Part shown: positions 28,691-37,386 of the stretch, one piece after another | How the letters are laid out: each line of letters opens with the position of its first letter | How positions within the stretch are numbered: position 1 is the stretch's first letter | Assembly: GCA_900472625.1 (NCBI GenBank) | Contig: UCIT01000036.1 | Location: forward strand, 62,001 to 126,000 | Length of the DNA: 64,000 bases | Reading direction: 5' to 3' | From: Hyphomicrobiales bacterium | Lineage (GTDB): Bacteria > Pseudomonadota > Alphaproteobacteria > Rhizobiales > Rhizobiaceae | Program-made: the position numbers and the translations under genes | The notes under the pieces: model-generated | Told to the model about the DNA's origin: nothing | What the model saw: only the letters and a program-made list of their open reading frames with translations | Database searches by the model: none

Positions 28691-28717
28691 AATTCACGGT
28701 TCATATCACGAGGATAC

Positions 28718-29995
28718 TTACGCCGAGGCGTTGGCCTTTTCGTCCTGACGATCCGCGTAGATGTAGAGCGGACGCGAGGAGCCGCGGACGACTTCGTCCG
28801 AGATGACCACTTCGCGAACGCCTTCCAGCGTCGGCAGTTCGAACATCGTGTCGAGCAGAATCTTTTCCATGATCGAGCGAAGGCCACGGGCGCCGGTCTT
28901 GCGGGTGATCGCCTTGCGGGCGATTTCGCGAAGAGCGTCCTCGTGGAAGGTGAGTTCCACATCTTCCATCTCGAACAGGCGCTGATACTGCTTGATGAGC
29001 GCGTTCTTCGGTTCGGAAAGGATCTGAATCAGCGCATCCTCGTCGAGGTCCTCGAGCGTCGCCAGAACCGGCAGACGACCGATGAACTCGGGGATGAGGC
29101 CGAACTTGACCAGATCTTCCGGCTCCAGTTCGCGCAGCACCTCGCCGACGCGGCGATCGTCCTGGGCCTTGACGGATGCACCGAAGCCGATCGAGGTCTT
29201 CTCGCCACGGGCGGAGATGATCTTGTCGAGGCCGGCAAAGGCGCCACCGCAGATGAACAGGATGTTCGTGGTGTCGACCTGCAGGAATTCCTGCTGCGGA
29301 TGCTTGCGTCCGCCCTGCGGCGGCACCGAGGCAACCGTGCCTTCCATGATCTTCAGAAGCGCCTGCTGCACGCCCTCGCCCGACACGTCGCGGGTGATGG
29401 ACGGGTTGTCGGACTTGCGCGAGATCTTGTCGACTTCGTCAATGTAGACGATGCCGCGCTGAGCGCGCTCGACGTTGTAGTCGGCCGACTGCAAAAGTTT
29501 CAGGATGATGTTTTCGACGTCTTCACCGACATAGCCGGCTTCGGTCAGCGTCGTTGCGTCAGCCATGGTGAACGGAACGTCGATGATGCGGGCGAGCGTC
29601 TGGGCAAGATAGGTCTTGCCGCAACCGGTCGGGCCGACCAGCATGATGTTCGACTTCGCAAGCTCGATCTCGCCGTTCTTGGTGGCATGCGCGAGGCGCT
29701 TGTAATGGTTGTGTACGGCAACGGACAGGATCTTCTTCGCCTGGCGCTGGCCGATGACGTATTCGTCGAGGACCTTGATGATGTCCTGGGGCGTGGGAAC
29801 GCCATCACGGGACTTGACCATCGAGGATTTGTTTTCCTCGCGGATGATGTCCATGCACAATTCGACGCATTCATCGCAGATGAAAACTGTCGGTCCGGCA
29901 ATCAGCTTCCGGACTTCGTGCTGGCTCTTTCCGCAGAAGGAGCAGTACAGGGTGTTCTTAGAGTCGCCGCCGTTGCTGCCGCTGACTTTGCTCAT
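28718..29995 (-). CDS. clpX: ATP-dependent Clp protease ATP-binding subunit ClpX
   Basis: ClpX unfolds substrates and feeds them into ClpP. In alphaproteobacteria it also controls cell-cycle regulators such as CtrA. The 425-residue protein starts with a zinc-binding domain (Cys18, 21, 40, 43). The AAA+ module has Walker A GPTGCGKT at 121-128 and Walker B VYIDEVDK. The RGSSRPLYIY C-terminus is near the usual end. It lies 281 bases downstream of clpP on the same strand; the gap contains an unusual inverted repeat, so the two may be transcribed separately. Confidence 0.98.
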   Translation of the reverse strand: MSKVSGSNGGDSKNTLYCSFCGKSQHEVRKLIAGPTVFICDECVELCMDIIREENKSSMVKSRDGVPTPQDIIKVLDEYVIGQRQAKKILSVAVHNHYKRLAHATKNGEIELAKSNIMLVGPTGCGKTYLAQTLARIIDVPFTMADATTLTEAGYVGEDVENIILKLLQSADYNVERAQRGIVYIDEVDKISRKSDNPSITRDVSGEGVQQALLKIMEGTVASVPPQGGRKHPQQEFLQVDTTNILFICGGAFAGLDKIISARGEKTSIGFGASVKAQDDRRVGEVLRELEPEDLVKFGLIPEFIGRLPVLATLEDLDEDALIQILSEPKNALIKQYQRLFEMEDVELTFHEDALREIARKAITRKTGARGLRSIMEKILLDTMFELPTLEGVREVVISDEVVRGSSRPLYIYADRQDEKANASA

Positions 29996-30156
29996 ATCAC
30001 TTTCCTTCCAGCACGCCGCATTTCAAGGTGAAATGGCGGTCCACTCATTGGCCTGCCCCACTTGGGCTACAGCCGGCCAAGGCCGTCAAGGGGTACGAAC
30101 CGGGTCCAGACTAGGCCGTCCTGGCCCCGGCGGCAACGAATTCCCCTTCAAAGCCA

Positions 30157-30188
30157 AATGCTATGTCATAAAAATTCAACATAGCATT
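30157..30188. repeat. Perfect 10-bp inverted repeat between clpP and clpX
   Basis: AATGCTATGT and ACATAGCATT are exact reverse complements separated by 12 AT-rich bases. No T-run follows on the minus strand, so a terminator is unlikely. It may be a regulator site or an RNA hairpin in the clpP-clpX transcript. Confidence 0.5.
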
Positions 30189-30276
30189 AATACTTGAGAT
30201 TGGTTTACCCGCCACTCGGTTTATTCCCTAGTTCGATCACAAATGAGATAGAACTGTGGCGGAGAAAACACCATCC

Positions 30277-30915
30277 CTAGTTCTGACTAGGTGCATCGCC
30301 TTCCATCTCGGCACGCGACGTGAGGACCTTGTCGATCACGCCCCATTCCTTCGCTTCAGCCGCATCCATGAAATGGTCACGGTCGAGCGTCTTTTCAACT
30401 TCGTCGTATGTACGGCCGGTGTGCTTGACGTACACCTCGTTAAGACGGCGCTTCATTTTGATAATGTCGCGGGCATGGCGCTCGATGTCGGACGCCTGTC
30501 CAGAGAAGCCGCCCGATGGCTGGTGAACCATGATGCGGGAGTTCGGCGTCGCAAAGCGCATGTCCTTGTCGCCGGCTGCGAGAAGCAGCGAGCCCATGGA
30601 TGCAGCCTGGCCGATGCAGAGCGTCGATACCGCAGGCTTGATGAACTGCATCGTGTCGTAGATCGCCATGCCGGCGGTGACGACGCCACCTGGCGAATTA
30701 ATGTAGAGCGCGATTTCCTTCTTGGGGTTCTCGGCTTCAAGGAAAAGAAGCTGTGCGCAGACGAGCGTCGCGACGTGATCCTCGACCGGGCCCGTCAGGA
30801 ATATGATGCGTTCCTTGAGCAGGCGCGAATAAATGTCGTAGGAGCGTTCACCGCGATTGGTCTGTTCCACAACCATCGGCACGAGTGCCATAGCGGTATC
30901 GACTGGGTTTCTCAT
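30277..30915 (-). CDS. clpP: ATP-dependent Clp protease proteolytic subunit
   Basis: ClpP is the barrel-shaped serine protease that works with ClpX and ClpA. The 212-residue protein has Ser106 in GQAASMGS, His131 in IMVHQPSGG and an aspartate near 180 in TLDRDHFM, the full catalytic triad. N-terminal residues (MRNPVDTAMALVPMVVE) include the short propeptide-like region normal for this clade. A good heat-shock promoter candidate lies 64 bases upstream. Confidence 0.98.
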   Translation of the reverse strand: MRNPVDTAMALVPMVVEQTNRGERSYDIYSRLLKERIIFLTGPVEDHVATLVCAQLLFLEAENPKKEIALYINSPGGVVTAGMAIYDTMQFIKPAVSTLCIGQAASMGSLLLAAGDKDMRFATPNSRIMVHQPSGGFSGQASDIERHARDIIKMKRRLNEVYVKHTGRTYDEVEKTLDRDHFMDAAEAKEWGVIDKVLTSRAEMEGDAPSQN

Positions 30916-31301
30916 GTGCGTCCTTTGTCAACGTCTTTCCGGCCCGACGCCGGGAATCAAAGAAAATGCCTTATCCCTACATAGAACTTCCCTACCCTTC
31001 TCTTCAAGACGCGCCTTGGGATAACGTTAAGAGGGCGGGGAGCTATGCCTGATTTAGATAGCTTTTCTCTAGGGACATTCTTCGAAACCGGCATTAACGG
31101 TGAAGGCCATATACGTTCCTGCACAGGTTTTCTGTCCGGCAAGATGAAGAAACGCTAAATTTTGCCGCGCTGACGGTGGCGGCATTTACCTCGTGGAAAG
31201 CCTATCGCCAGATATCCGGCGGCGCGTTGGGCACCACGAAGGCTCATTAAGGAAGTCACCAGCTTATTTGGCCAATATGCGCCCATCAATGGGGTGTTGC
31301 C
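30916..31301. other. Spacer between clpP and the diguanylate cyclase gene
   Basis: A 386-base divergent region. It carries the clpP promoter candidate on the minus side. On the plus side I see no convincing promoter for the diguanylate cyclase gene. Confidence 0.5.
30979..31008 (-). promoter_or_regulatory. Heat-shock (RpoH) promoter candidate of clpP
   Basis: On the minus strand CTTGAA-N18-CTATGT fits the alphaproteobacterial RpoH pattern and lies 64 bases before the clpP start. Confidence 0.55.
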
Positions 31302-32552
31302 GTGTTCAATGTTACGACAGGACTGGCCATTTGGTGCTCCGAGGCAATGACGCTGGCGCTGGTCGCGTTCATTGCCTGGCGCCACAATGTCCGAGACAAG
31401 ACTTATCTTTACTGGGGGCTCGGTTTTCTACTGAGCGGCATCGGGTTTGCAATGGTCGCGCTGCGCGGCCACATCCCCAGCATCTTATCCGTCGAGATCG
31501 GCAATACCATCGCGCTTGCGGGACAGAGTGCCTGGATTGCGGGATATCTGGCCCTGGACAAGCGCCGCGTCGAATGGTGGGTCCTGCTGCCGCCGGCAAT
31601 CTGGCTGGCCGGCGTCTTCCTTCCCTGGGTAAACGACGACTATCCGAACCGCGTGGCACTCTACAATCTCGCTTCCGCTGCCGGAGCGACGGCGCTGACC
31701 ATGGCTGTCAGCTCGCCCGGCCTCAACAGGGAAGCGGCACGCGCCAAGCTGGCGATCATCTTCATCGTCCAGAGCTGCCTGTGCTTTGCCACAGCACTAG
31801 CGATCGGCATCATTTCGCCCGATGACGTCGAGGCCTCGAACCTTGCCGGCGCTGCGGCGATGGGAACGGCGTTCCTGCTGACGCTCGCCTGCGCCCTCAC
31901 CTTCCGGTTGATCATGGAACGCTCGGAGCAGAAGCTGCGCATTCTCAGCCTCACCGATACGCTGACCGGCGTCCTCAACCGTCGCGGCCTGTTCGCGCAG
32001 TTCACGCGCATCCAGACAAAAGCCTTCGACGATCGCCGGCAGGTCGCGGTGCTGCTGTTCGATCTCGATAACTTCAAGCGCATCAACGATCGCTTCGGCC
32101 ATCAGGGCGGCGATGCGGTGCTGACGGTCTTTGCCCGCATGGCACGGCAATTCACGCCATCAGGCGTCTTCGGGCGCATGGGCGGCGAAGAGTTCGCGGC
32201 TTTCGCAAGCGTTGCCGACCAGACGGAAGCGGAAGCGCTGGCAGAGACGATCCGCACCGAGTTCTGCCGGGTGCCTGTCAGCACCGGCGACGCCATCGTC
32301 CCGGCGACGGTCAGCGTCGGCGTCGCGCTGGCCTCGCCGCTTGAAGCCAACATGGACAAGCTTGTTTCGGCCGCCGACCGCGCGCTTTACGCGGCCAAGG
32401 GCGCCGGCAGAAACTGCACGGTCATCTTCGGAGAAGCGGAGGCAGCTGCCCCACCGCCGGTTGAGCCGGACCATACCACCGGCGAGCTGGTGCCGACCCT
32501 CGACGACCAGATTCATGCACTTCGCCGCGTCGGATCGCTTGGCCGAGGCTAA
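31302..32552 (+). CDS. Membrane diguanylate cyclase (GGDEF)
   Basis: A 416-residue protein with about six N-terminal membrane helices (residues 5-205) and a C-terminal GGDEF domain (215-375) that makes cyclic di-GMP from two GTP. The signature GGEEF is at 294-298 and the metal-binding FDLDNFKRIND strand is intact, so it should be active. The usual RxxD inhibitory site five residues before the signature is absent (TPSGVFGRM), so product inhibition is not expected. The start is a GTG. The N-terminal sensor is not a named domain I recognise; its signal is unknown. Confidence 0.9.
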   Translation: MFNVTTGLAIWCSEAMTLALVAFIAWRHNVRDKTYLYWGLGFLLSGIGFAMVALRGHIPSILSVEIGNTIALAGQSAWIAGYLALDKRRVEWWVLLPPAIWLAGVFLPWVNDDYPNRVALYNLASAAGATALTMAVSSPGLNREAARAKLAIIFIVQSCLCFATALAIGIISPDDVEASNLAGAAAMGTAFLLTLACALTFRLIMERSEQKLRILSLTDTLTGVLNRRGLFAQFTRIQTKAFDDRRQVAVLLFDLDNFKRINDRFGHQGGDAVLTVFARMARQFTPSGVFGRMGGEEFAAFASVADQTEAEALAETIRTEFCRVPVSTGDAIVPATVSVGVALASPLEANMDKLVSAADRALYAAKGAGRNCTVIFGEAEAAAPPPVEPDHTTGELVPTLDDQIHALRRVGSLGRG

Positions 32553-32605
32553 CAACAGGTTGTGCTCTCTTTTCGAGGCTTGGCAAATCCGCTAAGCCTC
32601 GAAGC

Positions 32606-33859
32606 ATGATCACATTGCCTTTTATTTCCATTGACCCCGCCACACGTCGCGTGTCTCTCGACGCCCGCAATCCAGCCTTCTACGGCAACCCCAACGCCGC
32701 ATATGCGGCGCTGCACGCTCATTGTCCGACCTTCTACTGGGAAGAGCAGAAGCAGTGGTTCTTCACCGGCTACGACCATGTGAACGCCCTTTTGCGCGAC
32801 CGCCGCTTCGGCCGGCAGATTCTGCATATCGCCAGCCGCGAAGAGCTCGGCATTCCCGAGCCGGACCAGCATGTCGCCAATTTTGACCTCGCCGAGCGCT
32901 ATTCGCTGCTTGAGTTAGAGCCGCCGGAGCACACACGCCTCAGGACGCTCGTAAATCGCGCCTTCGTCTCCCGCCATGTGGAGAAGATGAAGCCAGAGCT
33001 GGCGGAACTGGCCAACCGGCTGATCGACCAATTCGCGGATAAGGGCGAAGTCGAGCTGTTGTCGGCCTTTGCCGACATCATCCCGGTGACGATGATCGCG
33101 CGAATGATCGGCATTCCGGAAGAGATGGGGCCGCAGCTCCTGAAATGGTCGCATGCCTATATCCGCATGTATCTCTTCGGCCGCACGCGTGCAGACGAGG
33201 ATGGTGCCGAAAAAGCAGCGAAGGAATTCGCGGACTATGTGAAGACGGTGATCGCGGAGCGGCGCGCCAATCCGCGCGACGATCTCCTGACCCACATGAT
33301 CCACACCGAGCACAAGGGCCAGTATCTTACCGAAGACGAACTGGTCTCCACGACGATCGTGCTTCTCAACGCCGGCCACGAAGCGACCGTGCACCAGATC
33401 GGCAACTCGGTCCGGATGATCCTCGACAATGGCTGCTTGGCAGCGGAGCTCTTCAAGGACGAGGCGACGACAGAGCGGACGATCGAAGAGACGCTGCGGA
33501 TTTGCGCGCCCGTCCACATCTTCCAGCGCTGGGTGCTGGAGCCGGCCGAGATCGACGGCACCTCGTTCAAGCGCGGCGACAAAGTCAGCCTGATCCTGGC
33601 CGCGGCAAATCTCGATCCGTTGAAGTTCAGCGATCCCCTCCTGTTCAAACCCGATCGCCGCGAGGCGCCCAACCTGTCCTTCGGTGCCGGCATCCATTTC
33701 TGCATCGGCGCGCCGCTGGCGAGGCTCGAACTGAACGTGGTGCTACCGATTCTTTTCGAGCGGCTGCCCGGCTTGAAGCTGGCAAAAACGCCTGAGGTGA
33801 AGGACGTCTATCATTTCCACGGGCTGGATCGCCTCGATCTCACCTGGCCAATCGGCTAA
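32606..33859 (+). CDS. Cytochrome P450
   Basis: A 417-residue soluble class I P450 monooxygenase. The I-helix reads LLNAGHEATVHQIGN with the oxygen-activating threonine. The K-helix ExxR is ETLR, and the heme loop FGAGIHFCIGAP places the axial cysteine at 366. No ferredoxin or ferredoxin reductase gene is nearby, so electron partners must be encoded elsewhere. The substrate is unknown. It follows the diguanylate cyclase by 53 bases without clear functional link. The ATG has only a weak ribosome site. Confidence 0.93.
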   Translation: MITLPFISIDPATRRVSLDARNPAFYGNPNAAYAALHAHCPTFYWEEQKQWFFTGYDHVNALLRDRRFGRQILHIASREELGIPEPDQHVANFDLAERYSLLELEPPEHTRLRTLVNRAFVSRHVEKMKPELAELANRLIDQFADKGEVELLSAFADIIPVTMIARMIGIPEEMGPQLLKWSHAYIRMYLFGRTRADEDGAEKAAKEFADYVKTVIAERRANPRDDLLTHMIHTEHKGQYLTEDELVSTTIVLLNAGHEATVHQIGNSVRMILDNGCLAAELFKDEATTERTIEETLRICAPVHIFQRWVLEPAEIDGTSFKRGDKVSLILAAANLDPLKFSDPLLFKPDRREAPNLSFGAGIHFCIGAPLARLELNVVLPILFERLPGLKLAKTPEVKDVYHFHGLDRLDLTWPIG

Positions 33860-33865
33860 AAAACA

Positions 33866-33891
33866 ACCGCACTCCCTTTCGGGAGTGCGGT
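33866..33891. terminator. Bidirectional terminator between the P450 gene and dctA
   Basis: ACCGCACTCC-CTTTCG-GGAGTGCGGT forms a 10-bp perfect stem between the convergent genes. It is preceded by an A-run that becomes the T-run for the dctA strand. Confidence 0.85.
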
Positions 33892-33953
33892 CATCGCCTT
33901 GGGAGGCACAGCTACCGCTCGCGGCAGGCTGTTCGTGGGTTCCTGGTGGATGC

Positions 33954-35288
33954 CTATTCGGCCGCCTGCAACTCCGGGATCGCAGTATCGAGCTCTTCCG
34001 GCAGCTGGCCTGCCATCGCAGCAGCAAACCGCGTCTCGTCGAGCTCATTTTCCCAACGGGCGACGACGACGGTCGCGACCGCATTGCCGACCAGATTGGT
34101 CAACGCGCGGCATTCCGACATGAAGCGGTCAATGCCGAGGATCAGCGCCATGCCGGCAACCGGCACGGACGGCACGACCGACAGCGTCGCGGCCAGCGTA
34201 ATGAAACCGGCACCGGTGATGCCGGCAGCGCCCTTGGACGAGAGCATCGCGACGAGCAGCAGCAGGATCTGGTCGCCGAGCGACAGGTCGATGCCAGTTG
34301 CCTGCGCGATGAACAGGGCCGCCAGCGTCATGTAGATGTTGGTGCCGTCAAGGTTGAAGGAATAGCCGGTCGGAATGACCAGACCAACGACCGAGCGCTT
34401 GCAGCCGGCGCGCTCCATCTTCTGCATCAGGCCCGGAAGGGCTGCTTCCGAAGACGAGGTGCCGAGCACGAGCAGCAGTTCTTCCTTGATGTAGCGGATC
34501 AGCGACAGGATCGAGAAGCCGTTGTACTTCGCTACGGCACCCAACACGACCAGCACGAAGAGCAGCGCCGTGATGTAGAAGGTAAGGATGAGGTAGGCGA
34601 GGTTGGCGACCGAACCGATGCCGTATTTGCCGATGGTGAAGGCCATGGCGCCGAACGCGCCGATCGGGGCAGCCTTCATCAGGATGGCAACGAGACGGAA
34701 GACCGGGGCTGTGAGCGCGGTGAGGAAATCAGTCACCGGCTTGCCCTTGTCACCGACCATGCCGAGCGCGATGCCGAACAACACCGAGAAGAACAACACC
34801 TGAAGGATGTCGCCCTGCGCGAAGGCGCCGACGATCGTTTCCGGGATGATGTTCATCAGGAAGCCTGTGATCGTCGTCTCGTGCGCCTTGGTGGCATAAG
34901 TGGCTACGGCCTTGCCGTCCAGCGTCGCCGGATCGATGTTCATGCCGGCGCCCGGATGCAGCAGGTTGCCGACGATCAGGCCGACGATAAGGGCCAGTGT
35001 CGAAAAGGTGATGAAGTAGAGCATCGCCTTGCCGGCAACGCGACCAACCTTCTTCAAATCCGACATGCCGGCGATACCGGTGGCGACGGTGAGGAAGATG
35101 ACCGGGGCGATGATCATCTTGACGAGGCGGATGAACGCGTCGCCGAGCGGCTTCAGGCTGGCGCCGAAATCGGGCCAGAAATGGCCGATCAGCATGCCCG
35201 CAATGATGGCCACGACGACCTGGAAATAGAGGTGCAGGTAGAATGGAGTTTTGCTCCGCGGCTCGGCGGCTGGAATTGCAATGTTCAT
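33954..35288 (-). CDS. dctA: C4-dicarboxylate transporter DctA
   Basis: DctA imports succinate, fumarate and malate with sodium ions or protons, and is the carbon supply route of symbiotic rhizobia. The 444-residue membrane protein has the family substrate motifs LGTSSSEAALPGLM (re-entrant loop), GYSFNLDGTNIYMTLAALF, and SSKGAAGITGAGFI. Frames open upstream to 35381, but the ATG at 35288 has a GGAGG eight bases before it and matches the family start. Divergent dctBD and a sigma-54 promoter with upstream sites show the usual regulation. Confidence 0.97.
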   Translation of the reverse strand: MNIAIPAAEPRSKTPFYLHLYFQVVVAIIAGMLIGHFWPDFGASLKPLGDAFIRLVKMIIAPVIFLTVATGIAGMSDLKKVGRVAGKAMLYFITFSTLALIVGLIVGNLLHPGAGMNIDPATLDGKAVATYATKAHETTITGFLMNIIPETIVGAFAQGDILQVLFFSVLFGIALGMVGDKGKPVTDFLTALTAPVFRLVAILMKAAPIGAFGAMAFTIGKYGIGSVANLAYLILTFYITALLFVLVVLGAVAKYNGFSILSLIRYIKEELLLVLGTSSSEAALPGLMQKMERAGCKRSVVGLVIPTGYSFNLDGTNIYMTLAALFIAQATGIDLSLGDQILLLLVAMLSSKGAAGITGAGFITLAATLSVVPSVPVAGMALILGIDRFMSECRALTNLVGNAVATVVVARWENELDETRFAAAMAGQLPEELDTAIPELQAAE

Positions 35289-35376
35289 GGTGTCCTCCAT
35301 AAGCCCCAAACCAGACCGGCCTCCCGGGGCAATTTGCGTTTCGATCGACAGCCAACGGACTGTTTGACATAACGTT

Positions 35377-35392
35377 AGCAAAGGCTATGCCA
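35377..35392 (-). promoter_or_regulatory. Sigma-54 promoter of dctA
   Basis: On the minus strand TGGCATAGCCTTTGCT has the -24 GG and -12 GC at exact spacing and matches TGGCAC-N5-TTGCW except one base. It lies about 90 bases upstream of the dctA start. Confidence 0.9.
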
Positions 35393-35463
35393 GTTTTCGG
35401 CGCCGCATTATCGCCATGATTTAACAAGGATTTCTGTGAAGCAATGAATGCAGCAGGCAAAAA

Positions 35464-35481
35464 CGCGCGACTTTTCGCACG
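35464..35481. promoter_or_regulatory. DctD upstream activator site, weaker copy
   Basis: CGTGCG-AAAAGT-CGCGCG on the minus strand is an imperfect version of the palindrome at 35496-35515. Their centres are 33 bp apart, three helical turns, as expected for paired binding of an enhancer protein. Confidence 0.65.
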
Positions 35482-35495
35482 ATATCGTTTGACTG

Positions 35496-35515
35496 ATGTG
35501 CGGAATTACGCACAT
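35496..35515. promoter_or_regulatory. DctD upstream activator site, strong copy
   Basis: ATGTGCG-GAATTA-CGCACAT has perfect 7-base arms. It lies about 115 bases upstream of the sigma-54 promoter of dctA and only 8 bases before the presumed dctB start, so it could also affect dctB. Confidence 0.75.
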
Positions 35516-35523
35516 CATAATGG

Positions 35524-37386
35524 ATGACCAGTTCGCCATCCACTTCCGGTTTTCAATCGATCGACGATGTCGATCGACAGGCAAGGAACGGCTGGATTCT
35601 GTTTCTCGTGCTCTCGGCCATCCTGCTGACCGCAACCTTCATTGGCGCGGAACTCTATGGACGGCGGTCGTCCATCAGCGCGCTGGCCGCGCAAAGCCAA
35701 ACCGATGCCAGCCTGAAGGTGGCGTTGATGATGGCGGTTCTCGAGCGCCCCCGCGCGCTGCCGCTGCTCTTGGCAGAAGACCAGCAGGTTTTGAATGCAC
35801 TGTCTTCGAACAGCGCCACCGATATCGATATCCTGAACCGCAAGCTTGAGCGACTGGTCACGGGGACGCAGGCAGCCGTGCTCTACGTGATTGGCACAAA
35901 TGGTCTGGCCATATCTTCAAGCAACTGGCGGGAACCAATCAGCTTCATCGGCAACGACTATAATTTTCGCGAGTACTTCAACAAAGCGCTGCAGAAGGGG
36001 ACCGCGGAGCATTTTGCGCTCGGCAGTGTCAGCAATAGGCCGGGTCTATATATATCGCGGCGGGTCGGCAGCGCCGAGGCACCTTTGGGTGTCGTCGTCG
36101 TGAAGCTCGAGTTTGACCAGTTGGAGACGGACTGGCGCGACGCACGGCGCCCAGTCTATGTTACCGACGAGCATGGCGTCGTTCTGGTCACCAGTATCCC
36201 GTCGTGGCGCTTCATGACGGCTCAGCCGGTGCCGCAGGAGGATCTTGCGGCCATCCGCGCCAGCCTGCAATTCGGCGACGCACCGCTGGCACAATTGCCG
36301 ATCATGCGGCCGCGCATTATCGACCCCGGGACGTCGCTGGTCGCCGCCGTCCTTCCCGGCACCGGCGAGGCCGAATATCTGCGTCTGTTTGCAAGCGTGC
36401 CGACGACGCCGTGGCGGCTCGAATATCTGGTGCCGACGGAGGCGCCGATCGCCTCCGCGGTTCGCGAGATGCGGCTTCTCTCTTTGGCCGTGCTGGTGCC
36501 AATCCTGGCGGGTGCCGCCTTCCTGCTCCGGCGGCGCCAGAGTGCCGCCATGCGGATTGCCGTCGAACTGTCGATGCGTGAGGAATTGGAGCGGCGAGTG
36601 GTTGCCCGCACCGAGGATCTCAGCCGCGCTCGCGACCGCCTGCAGGCCGAAATCTCCGACCACAGGGACACGGAATCGCGGCTGCAGGTGGTTCAGCAGG
36701 AACTGGTGCAGGCCAACCGCCTTGCCATTCTCGGACAGGTGGCGGCAGGCGTCGCGCATGAAATCAACCAGCCGGTGGCGACCATTCGCGCCTACGCCGA
36801 CAATGCGCGCGTCTTCCTCGACCGGGAACAAGCAGAGCCGGTCAAGGAAAACCTTGGCGCCATTGCCGCCCTGACGGAGCGGATCGGATCGATTACCGAG
36901 GAACTGAAGGCATTTGCCCGCAAGGGGCGGACGGAACCGGAGCCTGTCGAGCTGCGGGACGTTATCGACGGTGCGGTGGTGCTGCTAAAGAGCCGCTTTG
37001 CGGGGCAACTGCAGGCGCTCGTCATTCGCCCGCCGCCGTCGGGCCTGCAGGTGCTTGGCAACCGGGTGCGTCTGGAGCAAATCCTGATCAACCTGTTCCA
37101 GAACGCGCTTGAGGCACTGGAAGGTCGCGAGGATGCGAAAGTGGAGATATCGGCCGTGGTTACGGAGGATGACGTGATGGTGATGGTCGCCGACAACGGC
37201 CCGGGCATACCGCCTACGATTCTCGCCTCGCTGTTTACGCCCTTCAACACGTCCAAGGAAAAAGGACTCGGTCTTGGACTGGTGATCTCCAAGGACATCG
37301 TTGCCGATTACGGCGGGCGTATCGAGGTTTCCAGCACCGATGAAGGAACCTGTTTCACTGTGCATCTGGTGAGAGCGAAACCATGA
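35524..37386 (+). CDS. dctB: C4-dicarboxylate sensor histidine kinase DctB
   Basis: DctB senses C4-dicarboxylates in the periplasm and phosphorylates DctD. The 620-residue protein has membrane helices at about 25-45 and 320-340 bracketing a periplasmic tandem PAS-like sensor (WREPISFIGNDYNFREYF). A coiled coil follows, then the kinase: His412 in GVAHEINQP, the N box INLFQNALEAL and G boxes DNGPGIPP and GLGLGLVISKD. No Shine-Dalgarno precedes the ATG at 35524, which lies 8 bases after a DctD site; the true start or a leaderless transcript should be kept in mind. The stop overlaps the dctD ATG. Confidence 0.95.
   Translation: MTSSPSTSGFQSIDDVDRQARNGWILFLVLSAILLTATFIGAELYGRRSSISALAAQSQTDASLKVALMMAVLERPRALPLLLAEDQQVLNALSSNSATDIDILNRKLERLVTGTQAAVLYVIGTNGLAISSSNWREPISFIGNDYNFREYFNKALQKGTAEHFALGSVSNRPGLYISRRVGSAEAPLGVVVVKLEFDQLETDWRDARRPVYVTDEHGVVLVTSIPSWRFMTAQPVPQEDLAAIRASLQFGDAPLAQLPIMRPRIIDPGTSLVAAVLPGTGEAEYLRLFASVPTTPWRLEYLVPTEAPIASAVREMRLLSLAVLVPILAGAAFLLRRRQSAAMRIAVELSMREELERRVVARTEDLSRARDRLQAEISDHRDTESRLQVVQQELVQANRLAILGQVAAGVAHEINQPVATIRAYADNARVFLDREQAEPVKENLGAIAALTERIGSITEELKAFARKGRTEPEPVELRDVIDGAVVLLKSRFAGQLQALVIRPPPSGLQVLGNRVRLEQILINLFQNALEALEGREDAKVEISAVVTEDDVMVMVADNGPGIPPTILASLFTPFNTSKEKGLGLGLVISKDIVADYGGRIEVSSTDEGTCFTVHLVRAKP

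Larger units (their letters stand above)
28303..28717. other. lon upstream region and clpX 3' region
   Basis: These 415 bases hold the lon promoter area and, at the far end, the clpX terminator. No coding frame with a ribosome site is present. Confidence 0.5.
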
